Below, piece after piece: positions 1-8,344 of a stretch of DNA of 64,000 nt; positions within the stretch are counted from its first letter, which is position 1; every line of letters starts with the position of its first letter. Under the pieces are notes generated by a model. That model saw only the letters and a list, made by a program, of their open reading frames with translations, made no database searches and was not told the origin of the DNA. Source of the stretch: Flavobacterium cerinum (GTDB lineage: Bacteria > Bacteroidota > Bacteroidia > Flavobacteriales > Flavobacteriaceae); contig NZ_CP101751.1 in assembly GCF_024496085.1 (NCBI RefSeq), forward strand, positions 1,922,001-1,986,000, written 5' to 3'. A program made the translations under genes and the position numbers.

Positions 1-482
1 AACCCGGATGTCATAGTCAACAGATTTTTACAGCTAATCAGGTTTTCTTTGGCTAATGGCGCACTGGTCCATCCGTTGCCGAGATAATCGGAAACCTTGT
101 TATTTATATTTAATAAGCCTTCCTGCTGTGCAATCCCGGTAATCGTAGAGGTTAATGTTTTTCCGGCACTCGCCCAATACCATAAACTGTTAGCGGTATG
201 ACCATTAAAATAATTTTCCATTACAATTCGTCCGTTAACCAGAATGATAAAGGATTTACTGTGTTTTAGTTCCAGATAATCCAAAAGAGGTTGTACGGCA
301 TTGCTATGCCATCCCAGATCGGAAATACTTTTTGTTTCCCAGGTCGTATTTCCGGAAGTAACCGGTGGGAAATATAAATTTTCTGTTGGAATTACCGGAG
401 TCGTTTCCGATACAACTTCGTTTTCCGAACTGCAACTCATTAATGAAAAAAGAGTTAGCGCCGAAAGGAATATTGTTCTCAT
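1..482 (-). CDS. Serine hydrolase (beta-lactamase/PBP-like) lipoprotein, 3' part outside window
   Basis: The gene starts at 482 on the minus strand and runs off the left edge, so only about 160 N-terminal residues are visible. They begin with a lipoprotein signal ending in LMSC at residues 14-17. Next comes a fold typical of class C beta-lactamase-like serine hydrolases, with the SxxK nucleophile motif seen as SAGK at residues 105-108 after a WYWA stretch. Family members are outer-membrane or periplasmic esterases, peptidases or beta-lactamase relatives; substrate cannot be assigned. The second motif (YxN) and the C-terminal half lie outside the window. Confidence 0.8.
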   Translation of the reverse strand, partial: MRTIFLSALTLFSLMSCSSENEVVSETTPVIPTENLYFPPVTSGNTTWETKSISDLGWHSNAVQPLLDYLELKHSKSFIILVNGRIVMENYFNGHTANSLWYWASAGKTLTSTITGIAQQEGLLNINNKVSDYLGNGWTSAPLAKENLISCKNLLTMTSG

Positions 483-578
483 ATAGGTTGGTGTTTCTGT
501 TAAGACTAAGCAGTTGTTAAATGGTTTAAAGCTACTTGTTTTTTTGTTCTAAAGTTGTATTTGTCCCGTTTTAAAAGG

Positions 579-586
579 TAAATTTG
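579..586 (+). promoter_or_regulatory. Bacteroidota -7 promoter element
   Basis: TAAATTTG matches the TAnnTTTG consensus and lies 17 bases before the ATG at 604. A TTG at 554-556 could serve as the -33 element. It probably drives the lipoprotein gene and the DUF721 gene behind it. Confidence 0.5.
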
Positions 587-603
587 TAAAAAATGTTGAA
601 CTC

Positions 604-1023
604 ATGAAAAAAATAATTGCAGTAGTACTTTTTGGACTCACTTTTACGGCATGTCAGAAAAAAATAGACGATGCAGCGATTGCGAAAATCAACGGTTATT
701 GGGAAATTGAAGAGGCTATTATGCCCGATGGCGGTAAAAAAGAATACACTGTAAATCCTACGATTGACTATTTTGAAATTAAAGATAATAAAGGCTTTCG
801 TAAAAAAGTTATGCCGCAACTGGACGGAACCTATCTGGTTAGTGAGTTAGATGAGAAATTAGCGGTTATAAAGGAAAATGATCATGTGTATCTGAAATAT
901 ACAACTCCTTATGCAAAATGGAAAGAAGAGTTGGTTAAGGTAACAGATGAAGAGTTGGTGTTAAAAAATGAACACGACATGGAATACCACTACAAAAAAG
1001 CAACTTCATTTTCTATAAAATAA
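604..1023 (+). CDS. Small lipoprotein of unknown function
   Basis: This is a 139-residue protein with a short signal peptide and a lipobox ending at Cys17 (FTAC). The mature part reads like a small beta-rich, lipocalin-like domain (YWEIEEA, then DYFEIKDNKGF, then alternating hydrophobic strands). Such proteins are common in Flavobacteriaceae without assigned function. The stop is followed 4 bases later by the DUF721 gene, so the two are probably co-transcribed. Confidence 0.7.
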   Translation: MKKIIAVVLFGLTFTACQKKIDDAAIAKINGYWEIEEAIMPDGGKKEYTVNPTIDYFEIKDNKGFRKKVMPQLDGTYLVSELDEKLAVIKENDHVYLKYTTPYAKWKEELVKVTDEELVLKNEHDMEYHYKKATSFSIK

Positions 1024-1027
1024 AAAC

Positions 1028-1321
1028 ATGGCAAAACGGTTTGAAGAATCCCCGATATCGGATGTATTAAAACAATTTATTCAGGACAATAAGCTACAGG
1101 GCGGCATGGACAAAATCGATGTACGCGATGCCTGGAAAAACCTGATGGGTAATGGGGTGAATAATTATACAACCGAAATCATGTTAAAGGGGACCACGCT
1201 CTATGTCGCTTTATCGTCTGCGGTTTTACGCGAAGAATTAAGCTACGGTAAAGAAAAAATCATCAAGATGATCAATGAAGAGTTGAGACGCGATCTGGTA
1301 AAAGAGATCGTGTTGCGCTAG
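1028..1321 (+). CDS. DUF721 (DciA-like) protein
   Basis: A 97-residue protein matching the short DUF721 family of Bacteroidota, with the pattern ISDVLKQFI, DAWKNLMG, then TLYVALSSAVLREELSYGK and a terminal EIVLR. DUF721 is related to the N-terminal domain of DciA, which helps load the replicative helicase DnaB in bacteria lacking DnaC. Bacteroidota versions are short, so the helicase-loading role is inferred from family membership. In many flavobacteria it lies near recF or ndk; here ndk is about 4.4 kb away on the other strand. Confidence 0.8.
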   Translation: MAKRFEESPISDVLKQFIQDNKLQGGMDKIDVRDAWKNLMGNGVNNYTTEIMLKGTTLYVALSSAVLREELSYGKEKIIKMINEELRRDLVKEIVLR

Positions 1322-1379
1322 AAGGAAGGATTGAATTGTTACGACTACATATAGCTTTAAAATTTTTTGATCAATATAA

Positions 1380-1967
1380 ATGATAAAGGCACTTGCAAAA
1401 AAAATCTCATTGTTGAGTTTTGTAATACTGATGTTACCCTTTTTTCAAACTTGTTCCGATAAAAATATTATCCATAATAGATTTTTAAAAGACGGGCCTG
1501 CATTGGAAATGATTTCCTCATTCCCGGAAAAAGAAATAAAGGCAAATGAAAAGGAATATCATTTGTCATCCGGTGAATTGTTTCAGTTAAAGGAACAGGC
1601 GATTGAGACCTTTTTAAAGAAGAAAAAGGAATTAACCTATAATGGTTACGAAATGAGTTTTTTCAGAACGGATACCGGTGATAATCGTTTCAGTTTAGAA
1701 TATGCTTTCTTTACAATAATTATATTGCTTTGCGGATTACAATCATTTTCCTTGTTTAAGGAAAGATATGTCCTGTCTGTTATTTCGGGCTTGATTACTA
1801 TTGTTTTATCAGTTGGGGCGCTATTATTTCTTTATCTCTGCGAAATTTTAGAAGATAGTAATCAGGTAAAATACGGTTATTATCTTTTTGTGTTACAGCT
1901 CGTATTGTTGCTCTATATGTCCTTCAAACTGAAAATGACAGAAAATAACAATAGCAGTAAAGTATAA
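1380..1967 (+). CDS. Lipoprotein-like membrane protein of unknown function
   Basis: A 195-residue protein that I do not recognise. It begins with a hydrophobic signal followed by a lipobox-like FFQTC at residues 21-25. A charged region of about 80 residues comes next, then three hydrophobic segments near residues 110-130, 135-155 and 165-180. The acylated N-terminus plus three membrane helices is unusual; the first segment could instead be a non-cleaved helix. It ends just before a bidirectional terminator. Confidence 0.6.
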   Translation: MIKALAKKISLLSFVILMLPFFQTCSDKNIIHNRFLKDGPALEMISSFPEKEIKANEKEYHLSSGELFQLKEQAIETFLKKKKELTYNGYEMSFFRTDTGDNRFSLEYAFFTIIILLCGLQSFSLFKERYVLSVISGLITIVLSVGALLFLYLCEILEDSNQVKYGYYLFVLQLVLLLYMSFKLKMTENNNSSKV

Positions 1968-1969
1968 CA

Positions 1970-1998
1970 AAAAAGCAGGATTTTCATCCTGCTTTTTC
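1970..1998. terminator. Bidirectional intrinsic terminator
   Basis: An 11-bp perfect stem (arms 1970-1980 and 1987-1997, AGCAGGA/TCCTGCT core) has A and T runs on either side. It sits between two convergent genes and can end transcription from both directions. Confidence 0.85.
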
Positions 1999-2011
1999 AT
2001 GATCAGAAAAC

Positions 2012-3934
2012 CTAAACGGTCTCTGAAACGGTTATTTCCACCTTTTTATGATGCACTTTTACGCCGCCTTTCCAGGTTTCCAGTACAGCAACGTCGCGCA
2101 ATTTTTTATAGTACTCTTTCATCGTTAACGGATCTTGTTCCAGGATCACGAAATCAGCAAAATAACCATTGTCTAACGAACCGGTCCAATGTTCCGCATG
2201 GCATTGCCAAGCAGCGTCATACGTTACCGAAAGTAAAGCTTGTTCCGGAGTTAAACATTCTTCCGGATTTAATACTTTATTCGGATAACTATCCGGAGCG
2301 GCTTCCATCATACGGGTAATGGCTTGTTCCATCATTCGTAACGGACCAATCGGACTTACAGAATAATCCGTGTGTAGCGAGATTCGCAATCCGGCATCGA
2401 CTGAGGAACGGCACAAATCCAGTTTTTCTACTTTCTCTTCAAAAATAGCTTCTTTAAACGGATAACCGTAATAACCAACGTGTCCGATCAGGAAACTAGG
2501 TACAATACCCAACGCTTTCATTTCTAAAATCTGATGCTGTTCCAAAATGGAGCAGTGCTCAATACGATGTCTGCGATCATCTACCTTCTTTGTCTTAAAA
2601 GCATCGGCATATACTTCAATCGCAAATTTTACAGCTAAATCACCATTGGCATGAATCATTAACGGCCATTCTTTTTCCGCTACAACCGTTTTTACGATGT
2701 CACTGTATTCCTGAGTCGGTTTCATCGGATGAGGATGTTTACTGTCTTTAGCAAAGTTAAACACTCCGTAATTGTTAGCCGGATAACAGCAATACGGTTC
2801 CGATTGAAATCCGGTTAATCCTTGATTCGAACCGTCTGAAATGATCTTAACACTTCCGAAATACAAATCTTTGTATTCTTTTATAGGAGCGAATGTCGGT
2901 AGCTTTTTAGCGTCATCAAGACTTAAGCACGTTTGAGCCGCGCCGATTCGGACTTTTTTCTGATGAAAATCGAGATAAAGCTGTAGCAGAAGTTGTTGTA
3001 CTGGTGTCATTCCGGCATCATACATAAAGGTTACACCTCGTTTTACAGCGGTATCAAATATTTCTTCCAGATGTTTAAAAGAAGAAAGAGCTGACTCTCC
3101 AATCTGTAAGATCGGAAAGCATTTTAAGGCCGGTCCGATTTGCTCGGTTTCTTGTAACTGCCCGTTAGTTTGCTTCTGATATTCCTCGAAAGAACCATAC
3201 TGTTTTTGTACACTTTCGTTTTTATCGTAAATTTTACGCATTGCGGCTGTATTGACGTAGGCCGTATGCATAGACGCACTCATGATAAATACCGGATAAT
3301 CCGGAACAATTTTATCAAAATAGGTATAATCAAAAGTAACCAGCTTATTTAATAATCGCGGGGAATCCGTTTTTTCGAATGGCATAAATGCCGGATCAAG
3401 ATTACATCCCAATATCCAGTAACCCTTTTCAAGCTTGGTTTTGTTTTGCGTTACATAATCGGATATATCCTTTTTCAGTGTATTTAGATCATATTCCTTT
3501 TTTAGATCTTGCTCTTTATATGGGGTCAGATCCAGCCAGCTACCTAAAATGGCCGATGGTACCAGGTGAACGTGCGGTTCGATTAAACCCGGTAATAAGG
3601 TATGACCGGGTTTTAATTCCTGAGTTCTGAAATGATGTCCCGTTTTCTCCATAGCAGCAGTTACATCCGATAGCGTACCGGAAGCCACAACTTTTCCTTT
3701 GTGAAATCCGATGGCATCTACTCTGTCTGTGTTTCCGTTGATCAAAGGGCGAATGACACCGCCGTAGAAAAGGACTGATTCTTCTAGCGGATCATTAAAA
3801 AGCACTTTGTCTGCCGATAATTTTTTCATAAGCTCCGGAGCGAAAAGCTCAGCTTCCAGAATTTTTAAAACCGGGTTGTTGCAACCGCAATGGGTACAAC
3901 CCTGATGAATGTGATCGTGATCGTGATGGTGCAT
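2012..3934 (-). CDS. YtcJ-like metal-dependent amidohydrolase
   Basis: A 640-residue amidohydrolase of the YtcJ/exoenzyme-regulatory type. The metal-binding HVH motif is at residues 121-123, after LLPGLIEP. Further ligand motifs follow: HANGD, then RIEHCS, then SLHTDYSVSP near the C-terminus. The family hydrolyses amides or related C-N bonds; the substrate is unknown. The first 19 residues are odd, with seven His and three Cys (MHHHDHDHIHQG then CTHCGC). This tail is not part of the catalytic fold and looks like a metal-binding extension. No signal peptide, so cytoplasmic. It follows the haem-motif lipoprotein gene by 27 bases and may be co-transcribed with it. Confidence 0.85.
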   Translation of the reverse strand: MHHHDHDHIHQGCTHCGCNNPVLKILEAELFAPELMKKLSADKVLFNDPLEESVLFYGGVIRPLINGNTDRVDAIGFHKGKVVASGTLSDVTAAMEKTGHHFRTQELKPGHTLLPGLIEPHVHLVPSAILGSWLDLTPYKEQDLKKEYDLNTLKKDISDYVTQNKTKLEKGYWILGCNLDPAFMPFEKTDSPRLLNKLVTFDYTYFDKIVPDYPVFIMSASMHTAYVNTAAMRKIYDKNESVQKQYGSFEEYQKQTNGQLQETEQIGPALKCFPILQIGESALSSFKHLEEIFDTAVKRGVTFMYDAGMTPVQQLLLQLYLDFHQKKVRIGAAQTCLSLDDAKKLPTFAPIKEYKDLYFGSVKIISDGSNQGLTGFQSEPYCCYPANNYGVFNFAKDSKHPHPMKPTQEYSDIVKTVVAEKEWPLMIHANGDLAVKFAIEVYADAFKTKKVDDRRHRIEHCSILEQHQILEMKALGIVPSFLIGHVGYYGYPFKEAIFEEKVEKLDLCRSSVDAGLRISLHTDYSVSPIGPLRMMEQAITRMMEAAPDSYPNKVLNPEECLTPEQALLSVTYDAAWQCHAEHWTGSLDNGYFADFVILEQDPLTMKEYYKKLRDVAVLETWKGGVKVHHKKVEITVSETV

Positions 3935-3961
3935 ACTATTGAGATTTGGGGTTAATACAAG

Positions 3962-5395
3962 TTATTTTTTGGTATTGATATTGCTCTGAATTGACCAGGC
4001 AAAATCAAGTTGTATCTGATTACGGAAGAAGCTCATGTCTTTCATATCGATATATTGATCAGCAGTGTAAACATTACCCTGAACTGTAGCCAAAGCATGA
4101 CAACTCATACAGTTGGTTTGTACTCCATACTGGAAATTCGGATTTAGCTGATTATTACTACCGGTAAATACGCCCGGACCGAAAGAACCTTCCAGATAAG
4201 GATTAAATGAAATGATACTTCTTACTCCTTTGTTAGTTCCGCCGGTAATCGGTTGGTTAGGCCATACCATAGCATACGATGTTGAAAGCGCATAATTAGC
4301 GGCTGCTCCTTTAATCTGTTGCGGACGTAGTTTAGCATTGAAAGAAGAACTTGGCGCAAACGGATTGTCTTTGTCGTAGCTCCAGAAATAAGTTTGCCAG
4401 GTCCAGTTGTTGATTTCTTTGGTTCCTACGTGCATGGCAACCAGTAATATATAATCGCCGGCTTTGAATTTTCGTTTATTGCTTTTTTGGTTTTTGTTCA
4501 GATAAGCAGCCATCCCGGCATCAATCTGATCGTTAATGAATTCATTCAGGTTACAAGTAGCGGCTGCCATTTGTGCCGGAGTTGGAGTTTGTGTTGTAAC
4601 CGGAACAATCTTTTTGTTTTTAGCCTGTTTGTTGCTGGTGTCTACGTAAATATAGGTTTGCCAGTCATCATAGCCATATACTTTGGCCGGTTTCGGTGTT
4701 CCGGGCCAAACCGGTACGCGGATAAAACCGTTTTGATCGACATCACTGGCAAAATAAGTCGGTTTAGTGGTGATTCCTTTAGTTGGGAATCCGGGGATGC
4801 TTCCGATACCGTTGTTCACCGCATATTTGTTTAATACCGATTGGTTGAAGATTAGGTTTTGGGTGGCATAACAAGCAGCTTCCGGATTATAGGAAACCGT
4901 TTCAAAGATGTTTGTTACTGTATCAAGAACGGCTTTTTTGTTGGCAAATAATTGAGCATGTACAAACTGTTTCGGTACTTCCAATGCACTTCTTTCTTTT
5001 TTAATCTGATTACAGCCGCCTTCTTTATTTCCGTCGGCTGCCATTTGAGCCAGTTCTTTTACGCTCATCCAGGTTTCAAAAACCAATAGCGAATCACCGT
5101 TAAAAACCTGTCCGGATTGTGAAGTCAAACCGGCCCATAGTCCCCAGGCATGTCGGGCGATACTGGCTGTATCCTGTTTGTTTAACCATCCGTAAATTGC
5201 AGTAGAATCTTCAGGAAAATTAAAGCCCGGAATCTTTAAATCGCTTGGAAATTCAACAGGTTTAATGATAGGAGCTGAGCCTAATAATCCGGCATCCGGA
5301 GTAGTGTTCTTCTTGCAGGAAATGGCCATTCCGGTTACGGTCAGGGCAACCAGAACACCAAAAGAAATGGTCTTGATGGGTAGTAGTTTTTTCAT
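3962..5395 (-). CDS. Large lipoprotein with one CxxCH haem motif
   Basis: A 477-residue lipoprotein (lipobox ending at Cys27, AISC). A single c-type haem-attachment motif, CMSCH, lies near the C-terminus at residues 429-433. The rest holds many Trp/Tyr and proline-rich stretches and does not resemble a standard small cytochrome c. Comparable proteins are annotated as hypothetical or cytochrome-like in Bacteroidota. The haem motif suggests a periplasmic or surface redox role. It is the first gene of a likely two-gene unit with the amidohydrolase downstream. Confidence 0.7.
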   Translation of the reverse strand: MKKLLPIKTISFGVLVALTVTGMAISCKKNTTPDAGLLGSAPIIKPVEFPSDLKIPGFNFPEDSTAIYGWLNKQDTASIARHAWGLWAGLTSQSGQVFNGDSLLVFETWMSVKELAQMAADGNKEGGCNQIKKERSALEVPKQFVHAQLFANKKAVLDTVTNIFETVSYNPEAACYATQNLIFNQSVLNKYAVNNGIGSIPGFPTKGITTKPTYFASDVDQNGFIRVPVWPGTPKPAKVYGYDDWQTYIYVDTSNKQAKNKKIVPVTTQTPTPAQMAAATCNLNEFINDQIDAGMAAYLNKNQKSNKRKFKAGDYILLVAMHVGTKEINNWTWQTYFWSYDKDNPFAPSSSFNAKLRPQQIKGAAANYALSTSYAMVWPNQPITGGTNKGVRSIISFNPYLEGSFGPGVFTGSNNQLNPNFQYGVQTNCMSCHALATVQGNVYTADQYIDMKDMSFFRNQIQLDFAWSIQSNINTKK

Positions 5396-5470
5396 GTTTG
5401 TTTTAGATTTGGTTAGTATTTATACGTTTTGTTTTTGTTGAATAGCTTATTCTGTATTACACTTAAATGA

Positions 5471-5499
5471 CAAATGCATAATTTTAATTATGCAATTTG
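5471..5499. promoter_or_regulatory. Palindromic operator candidate
   Basis: A perfect 9-bp inverted repeat with a 2-base spacer (5475-5494, TGCATAATT/AATTATGCA) is itself flanked by CAAA at 5471-5474 and TTTG at 5496-5499. It lies about 80 bases upstream of the haem-motif lipoprotein start, where a dimeric regulator could bind. It has no T run, so it does not look like a terminator. Confidence 0.4.
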
Positions 5500-5623
5500 T
5501 ATTGCGTTTTTATCATTGAATAAGGCATTTTGTAAAATTAAAGGCTTGGGGAAACCTATGAAAGCGTATAATTACGCGTTTTTTAACCTTTCGAGTAATA
5601 AAAGGCAAAAACGAAAGTAAGAG

Positions 5624-5657
5624 GTATAAAAAAAGCCGTTCCAAAAGGAACGGCTTT
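5624..5657 (-). terminator. Terminator of ndk
   Basis: An 11-bp stem (5632-5642 with 5647-5657, AAAA loop) is followed on the minus strand by a run of seven T. It lies 20 bases past the ndk stop codon. Confidence 0.85.
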
Positions 5658-5676
5658 GCTATAAGATATTTTGAGA

Positions 5677-6096
5677 TTAGAATTGCTCTCTTCCTGCAAA
5701 ATGGAAAGCACTTTCGATAGCAGCATTCTCATCGCTGTCAGATCCGTGAACTGCATTTTCTCCGATTGAAGTAGCATATTTTTTACGGATAGTTCCTTCA
5801 GCAGCTTCAGCCGGGTTTGTAGCACCGATTAAAGTACGGAATTCTTCAACTGCATTGTCTTTTTCAAGGATAGCAGCTACGATCGGACCTCTTGACATGA
5901 ACTCAACTAACTCACCGTAGAAAGGTCTTTCACTGTGAACAGCGTAGAATTTCTGAGCATCAGCTACAGTTAATTGCGTTAATTTCATTGATACGATTCT
6001 GAAACCTGCTTCAGTGATCATGTTAATAATTCCTCCGATGTGTCCTTTTTCAACAGCATCAGGCTTAATCATAGTGAATGTTCTATTCGTTGCCAT
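5677..6096 (-). CDS. ndk: Nucleoside diphosphate kinase
   Basis: A 139-residue protein of full family length. It transfers the gamma-phosphate of ATP to nucleoside diphosphates through a phosphohistidine. The N-terminal [12 protein letters not shown] and the active-site stretch NAVHGSD, with catalytic His117, are both present. Cytoplasmic. It is a single-gene unit with a -7 promoter element just upstream and an intrinsic terminator downstream. Confidence 0.97.
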   Translation of the reverse strand: MATNRTFTMIKPDAVEKGHIGGIINMITEAGFRIVSMKLTQLTVADAQKFYAVHSERPFYGELVEFMSRGPIVAAILEKDNAVEEFRTLIGATNPAEAAEGTIRKKYATSIGENAVHGSDSDENAAIESAFHFAGREQF

Positions 6097-6118
6097 TTTG
6101 ATTTGTTTAAATTTTTCG

Positions 6119-6126
6119 CAAAAGTA
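6119..6126 (-). promoter_or_regulatory. Promoter -7 element of ndk
   Basis: On the minus strand this reads TACTTTTG, an exact TAnnTTTG match 22 bases before the ndk start codon. Confidence 0.6.
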
Positions 6127-6196
6127 ATTTTTTAAGCTAAATAATCGGCTATCTTTTCTATTGAAATTTTAAAAATAGTAAAGAATCGTGATTGTT

Positions 6197-7786
6197 TTAT
6201 AAGGTTATAACCGTGAAATCCTGTTCTAATGGCTTAAGTTGACGGAATAATTCGGGGATCAGATTTTCTCCGTACTCCAGATAAAACTCTGAAAAATTTG
6301 CAATTCGCTCCTGTAAATTCTGATTTGGAAAAAGCTCGTTCTGAAGTGATGTAATACGACTTAACTGTTCGTGATGATTTCTTTTTTCGGCTTTTAATAA
6401 TCGTTTTTCCAGATTGTCTAATCCTTTAAGTTGTTTCTTTTCCTGAGCATTAACGGCTCCTGAAAACGATGGATCTGTTTGATTAGCGATCTCACGTAAT
6501 TTTGCAAATTGTTGTTCCAGGTGTGCTCGCTGTTCGGAAAAGTCAATGGTGAATTCGGAAAATCCGGCTACTTTTTCATTGATCAAATCTGGTTGTTTTT
6601 TAAATAAATCAGCCCAGGATAACCCCAATTTGTCTGCTTTTTGCGCTTGTTTTTGTGTTGCCAGTAAAGCAGAATTTCGCAATAATAAAATTGGAAAAGG
6701 TATTCCGGAAGCCTCAAAAAATGATTTTAATTCCAACCAATAAGCCAATTCACCTCCGCCACCGATATAAGCTAAATTGGGTAAAATGACTTCCTGATAT
6801 AACGGCCGCATAATAACATTCGGACTAAATTTTTCCGGACATCGTTCCAATTCATCTAAAATTTCTTCGGTTGTAAACCAGCGTGAAGTACCGTTAACGA
6901 AGTATTTTCCGTTTTCATAAACAATTCGTTCACGCAACTGATCTTCAATATAAAAAAGATTGATTTCTCTTGGATTTACCTGTATGTTGTAGGCTTTTAG
7001 TAAGTCGGAAGTAGCCGTAACATTTTGAAACGAAGTCTGTTCCAAAAGTTCCTGTTTTACATACGGAATAAATTCTCGTTTTAATGCTTCGTTATCGCCG
7101 TCAATAATAACCAATCCTTGTTCTTTAAAAAGTTCATTCGCAAGATATCGGGTTGCATCGGCCAGATTGGTATGTTTTAAATAAGCATTTTTAAACAGTT
7201 GACGCAGGGATTCAGCATTATTTCCGATGCCTAATTCTTTAGAAAAAACATCAAAAACACTGTCAAGTCCTTCGGTTGAAAGTCGACCTACAGGTCCTGA
7301 ACTGTCCCGGTTCCATTTGATCTTCTTACTCTTAAAATTAAAATAATTAATTTCTTCAAAATCGTGGTCTTCGGTTGCCATCCAGTATACCGGAACAAAA
7401 TGATAAGTAGGATAAGCCGCTTTTAATTCCTTTGTCAGATTGATCGTAGAAATGATTTTATAAAGAAAATATAACGGTCCGGTGAAAAGATTTAGCTGAT
7501 GACCGGTTGTTATGGTAAATGTATTTTCGTCTTTTAATAGGGTAATATTTTGAAGAGTGGCTGCTGAAGCAGTCGTTGCAGCATATTGCTTTTCGAGAAC
7601 ATCGGCAAGTTTATTTCGATGATCGGAACTAAAATGAGCCGCTTTTTCTTCCAGTTGGTTTCTGAAATTTTCCAGGGTCGGAAAACGATGATATAAGGAC
7701 TGTGTTTCTGTTTTTTTATCTAAATAATCAACAATTAATCGGGTGAAATAATTGGATTCTTGATAGCTGATACAGTCAGTAGGCAT
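6197..7786 (-). CDS. bshC: Bacillithiol biosynthesis cysteine-adding enzyme
   Basis: A 529-residue protein matching BshC in length and order. The N-terminal SYQESNYFTRLIVDYL is followed by TGHQLNLFTGPLYFLYKI, YWMATEDHDFEEINYF and GGGGELAYWLELKSFFE. A coiled-coil stretch follows near residues 410-480. BshC joins L-cysteine to glucosaminyl-malate in the last step of bacillithiol synthesis, the low-molecular-weight thiol of Firmicutes and many Bacteroidota. The other bsh genes are not in the window. Cytoplasmic. Confidence 0.95.
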   Translation of the reverse strand: MPTDCISYQESNYFTRLIVDYLDKKTETQSLYHRFPTLENFRNQLEEKAAHFSSDHRNKLADVLEKQYAATTASAATLQNITLLKDENTFTITTGHQLNLFTGPLYFLYKIISTINLTKELKAAYPTYHFVPVYWMATEDHDFEEINYFNFKSKKIKWNRDSSGPVGRLSTEGLDSVFDVFSKELGIGNNAESLRQLFKNAYLKHTNLADATRYLANELFKEQGLVIIDGDNEALKREFIPYVKQELLEQTSFQNVTATSDLLKAYNIQVNPREINLFYIEDQLRERIVYENGKYFVNGTSRWFTTEEILDELERCPEKFSPNVIMRPLYQEVILPNLAYIGGGGELAYWLELKSFFEASGIPFPILLLRNSALLATQKQAQKADKLGLSWADLFKKQPDLINEKVAGFSEFTIDFSEQRAHLEQQFAKLREIANQTDPSFSGAVNAQEKKQLKGLDNLEKRLLKAEKRNHHEQLSRITSLQNELFPNQNLQERIANFSEFYLEYGENLIPELFRQLKPLEQDFTVITL

Positions 7787-8073
7787 AATATAATAGCGTT
7801 ATAGAGGTGTAAATTTTTATAAAAAATAAAGGTAAATATAATGACTTTTTAATCTCACAAGTTATTGTTAATTTTTTTGAAAGGCAATAATAGCGGCTTC
7901 TACGATAGGTTTTTTTAGTTTTTATTTAAAAAATAGAGAAAGTATTGATTTGAAAATGAATAGGTTTTAAAGTAGGATTAGCAAAATAGTTCGGAAATAT
8001 TAGGAAATGTCAAAAACATTTTGCAAAATTTGCAAAGTGAAAATTTAATAACCTTTTAAAAACGAAGAAAAAA
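7787..8073. other. AT-rich intergenic region upstream of the rtcB leader
   Basis: This stretch separates the divergent bshC and rtcB units. Two tandem copies of the 8-bp palindrome TTTGCAAA (8020-8027 and 8029-8036, one base apart) stand out. They overlap a near-consensus -7 element (AAAATTTG, 8025-8032, one mismatch to TAnnTTTG) that would start the leader transcript around 8040. I see nothing else in it. Confidence 0.4.
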
Positions 8074-8172
8074 TGTTTGTAATGCAATCATCTCTTATCA
8101 GTCAGACGCCAAAGCATGGTGTGGCTGTTCTTCGTGGTTTTGCTCAATCCTAGAAATTACTTTTCAAGATAG
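8074..8172 (+). CDS. Candidate leader peptide of the rtcB-prfH operon
   Basis: A short open frame of about 32 codons with an ATG at 8074 and an in-frame ATG at 8116, ending in TAG at 8170-8172. From 8116 it reads M-V-W-L-F-F-V-V-L-L-N-P-R-N-Y-F-S-R. The codons for F-F-V-V-L-L lie exactly on the 5' arm of a predicted antiterminator, and the stop codon overlaps the start of the 3' arm. This is the layout of a transcription-attenuation leader. I infer this from geometry only; the peptide is not one I recognise. Confidence 0.5.
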
Positions 8173-8185
8173 CAAAGCCCGAAGA
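8129..8185 (+). promoter_or_regulatory. Predicted antiterminator pairing in the rtcB leader RNA
   Basis: The segment 8129-8144 (TCTTCGTGGTTTTGCT) can pair with 8171-8185 (AGCAAAGCCCGAAGA): 15 base pairs including one G-U, interrupted by a single bulged U at 8135. The 3' arm contains the 5' half of the terminator at 8178-8203, so the two folds exclude each other. The 5' arm lies inside the leader reading frame, so translation could decide which fold forms. Confidence 0.55.
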
Positions 8186-8207
8186 CAATATGTTTCGGGC
8201 TTTTTTG
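8176..8207 (+). terminator. Terminator upstream of rtcB (attenuator)
   Basis: A stem of AAGCCCGAA with TTCGGGCTT, extended by ACA/TGT across a bulged G with an ATA loop, is followed by a T run. It is a strong intrinsic terminator 140 bases before the rtcB start codon and four bases after the leader stop codon. As no full gene precedes it on this strand, it most likely ends a leader transcript. Confidence 0.75.
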
Positions 8208-8246
8208 TATACCTTTTACTCTAAAGTTCCCGGTTTAGCCCTTTAA

Positions 8247-8266
8247 TTTATCCGAAAGCGGATAAA
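8247..8266 (+). other. Hairpin between attenuator and rtcB
   Basis: A perfect 8-bp stem, TTTATCCG/CGGATAAA, with an AAAG loop, lies in the untranslated stretch before rtcB. It has no T run. It could be an RNA stability or processing element; no function can be assigned. Confidence 0.35.
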
Positions 8267-8344
8267 ATGTTACGCAAAATATTCAGTATTTCTCAGAATT
8301 ACTGCACTGTTGTTTGCGTTCCAAAAAAATCAAAGAATAAAACA

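Noticed and set aside
8267..8344. Longer N-terminus for RtcB from an ATG at 8267
   Set aside because: The 26 extra residues do not fit the RtcB family and the ATG lies directly after an RNA hairpin; MGNKLSGKDLIKLGFP at 8345 matches the family start.
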